A stretch of 5,258 nt of DNA from Ruminococcus sp. UBA1780. GTDB lineage: Bacteria > Bacillota > Clostridia > Oscillospirales > Ruminococcaceae. This document shows positions 4,869 through 5,258 of this stretch, one piece after another. The position numbers and the translations under genes were made by a program. The DNA is taken from NCBI GenBank assembly GCA_002315235.1, contig DCGK01000012.1, forward strand, positions 1-5,258, read 5' to 3'. The first letter of the stretch is position 1, and each line of letters opens with the position of its first letter. Below the pieces are notes generated by a model. It was given only the letters and a program-made list of their open reading frames with translations. It was not told the DNA's origin and made no database searches.

Positions 4869-5258
4869 AAAACAGAGTTGGTTTATTACCTTTGTTATTA
4901 TAGAGAAGCTCATAAAGGTCTTTGGCATTTGAAGCTTCAAGCTTCGGAATTACTACGCTGTCCCAGTCTCTTGCTGTGACTGATACATTTAAAATGTAGT
5001 ATTCGTAATACGTGATGACTGTTACTGCGGCGCCTTCTTCATTGATTTCTTCATGCTCTTCCGTTCTGATTTCACGAACATCCTCGATGTTTACGGTATA
5101 AAGCTCATTGAAAATCTCATCAATCAGGTTTCTTGTGTGATCATCATATTTGAAATTCATGTTTTTGGCAGAGAGATAAGCAATAAGCTTATACGGATCA
5201 TGATCCATCGAACAGGTCGAAATATTGTATTCGTTCCATCCGATATACCAGTTGGAGA
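4867..5258 (-). CDS. CD1108-like mobile element protein, C-terminal part (5' end outside the window)
   Basis: Only the last 129 codons are visible; the frame is open to the window edge, so an ATG at 5208 is internal and not the true start. The visible part includes SNWYIGWNEYNIS, then DHDPYKLIAYLSAKNM, then a segment with EIFNELYTVNIEDVREIRTE, and TYYEYYILNVSVT, ending in LYNNKGNKPTLF. From memory this follows the extracellular middle domain of CD1108-family proteins of Clostridia ICEs (the 'HDPY.L.s.Lt', 'Y..Yyi..VtL' and 'GNrPdLF' blocks), which are membrane-anchored cell wall hydrolases thought to open the wall for conjugation. In the relatives I recall, an NlpC/P60 peptidase domain follows the 'GNrPdLF' block; here the stop codon comes at that point. 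The gene order with DUF4315 and DUF4366 supports the family call. Confidence 0.7.
   Translation of the reverse strand, partial: SNWYIGWNEYNISTCSMDHDPYKLIAYLSAKNMNFKYDDHTRNLIDEIFNELYTVNIEDVREIRTEEHEEINEEGAAVTVITYYEYYILNVSVTARDWDSVVIPKLEASNAKDLYELLYNNKGNKPTLF

Noticed and set aside
4857..4940. An upstream start for the DUF4315 gene at 4940
   Set aside because: It would overlap the CD1108-like gene by more than 70 bp, whereas the ATG at 4856 has a strong purine-rich ribosome binding site and the expected family N-terminus.

Overview
The window looks like a low-to-moderate GC Gram-positive anaerobe of the class Clostridia, probably a Ruminococcus-like gut or rumen bacterium. This rests on three things: a clostridial-type pyruvate formate-lyase, strong purine-rich ribosome binding sites, and a three-gene block typical of Clostridia integrative conjugative elements (ICEs; the Tn1549/CTn type, with DUF4366, DUF4315 and CD1108-like proteins). 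The genus is an inference; no rRNA or other marker is present.

Layout, left to right. (1) 26-127, minus: a 33-codon open stretch that faintly resembles the C-terminal tail of a large serine recombinase, probably a remnant. (2) 136-795, minus: a complete Crp/Fnr-family regulator of 219 residues, rich in cysteines. (3) 796-1382: a long intergenic region (about 590 bp) between the regulator and the divergent pflB. It is not empty. It holds three copies of a 35-bp palindrome (819-853, 1021-1055, 1254-1288), a GC-richer block with two abutting hairpins (913-952 and 953-991), and a possible activator site with a -10 element upstream of pflB. (4) 1383-3677, plus: pflB, complete, with the catalytic cysteine pair and the radical glycine. 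(5) 3678-3835: a convergent intergenic region with two terminator-like hairpins. (6) 3836-5258, minus: three co-oriented ICE genes, transcribed from right to left. They are a CD1108-like protein (cut by the window edge), a DUF4315 coiled-coil protein, and a DUF4366 (CD1107-like) secreted, membrane-anchored protein.

How they may work together. The regulator and pflB are divergent neighbours, so the regulator probably senses redox, oxygen or a small ligand and controls pyruvate-to-formate fermentation. pflB is closely followed by a terminator and no pflA activase is present, so its activating enzyme must be encoded elsewhere. The right-hand genes are tightly packed (10-bp gap, then a 23-bp overlap) and belong to a conjugation module. 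Two features of that module look irregular: it stops at pflB rather than continuing into the usual downstream ICE genes, and the CD1108-like protein ends before the NlpC/P60 hydrolase domain I would expect. A metabolic gene pair is therefore either next to, or carried within, a decayed or rearranged mobile element.

The strongest candidate for something undescribed is the family of 35-bp palindromes with the structured block between the first two copies. It could be a non-autonomous mobile element, a dispersed palindromic repeat, or an operator array shared by the two divergent genes.
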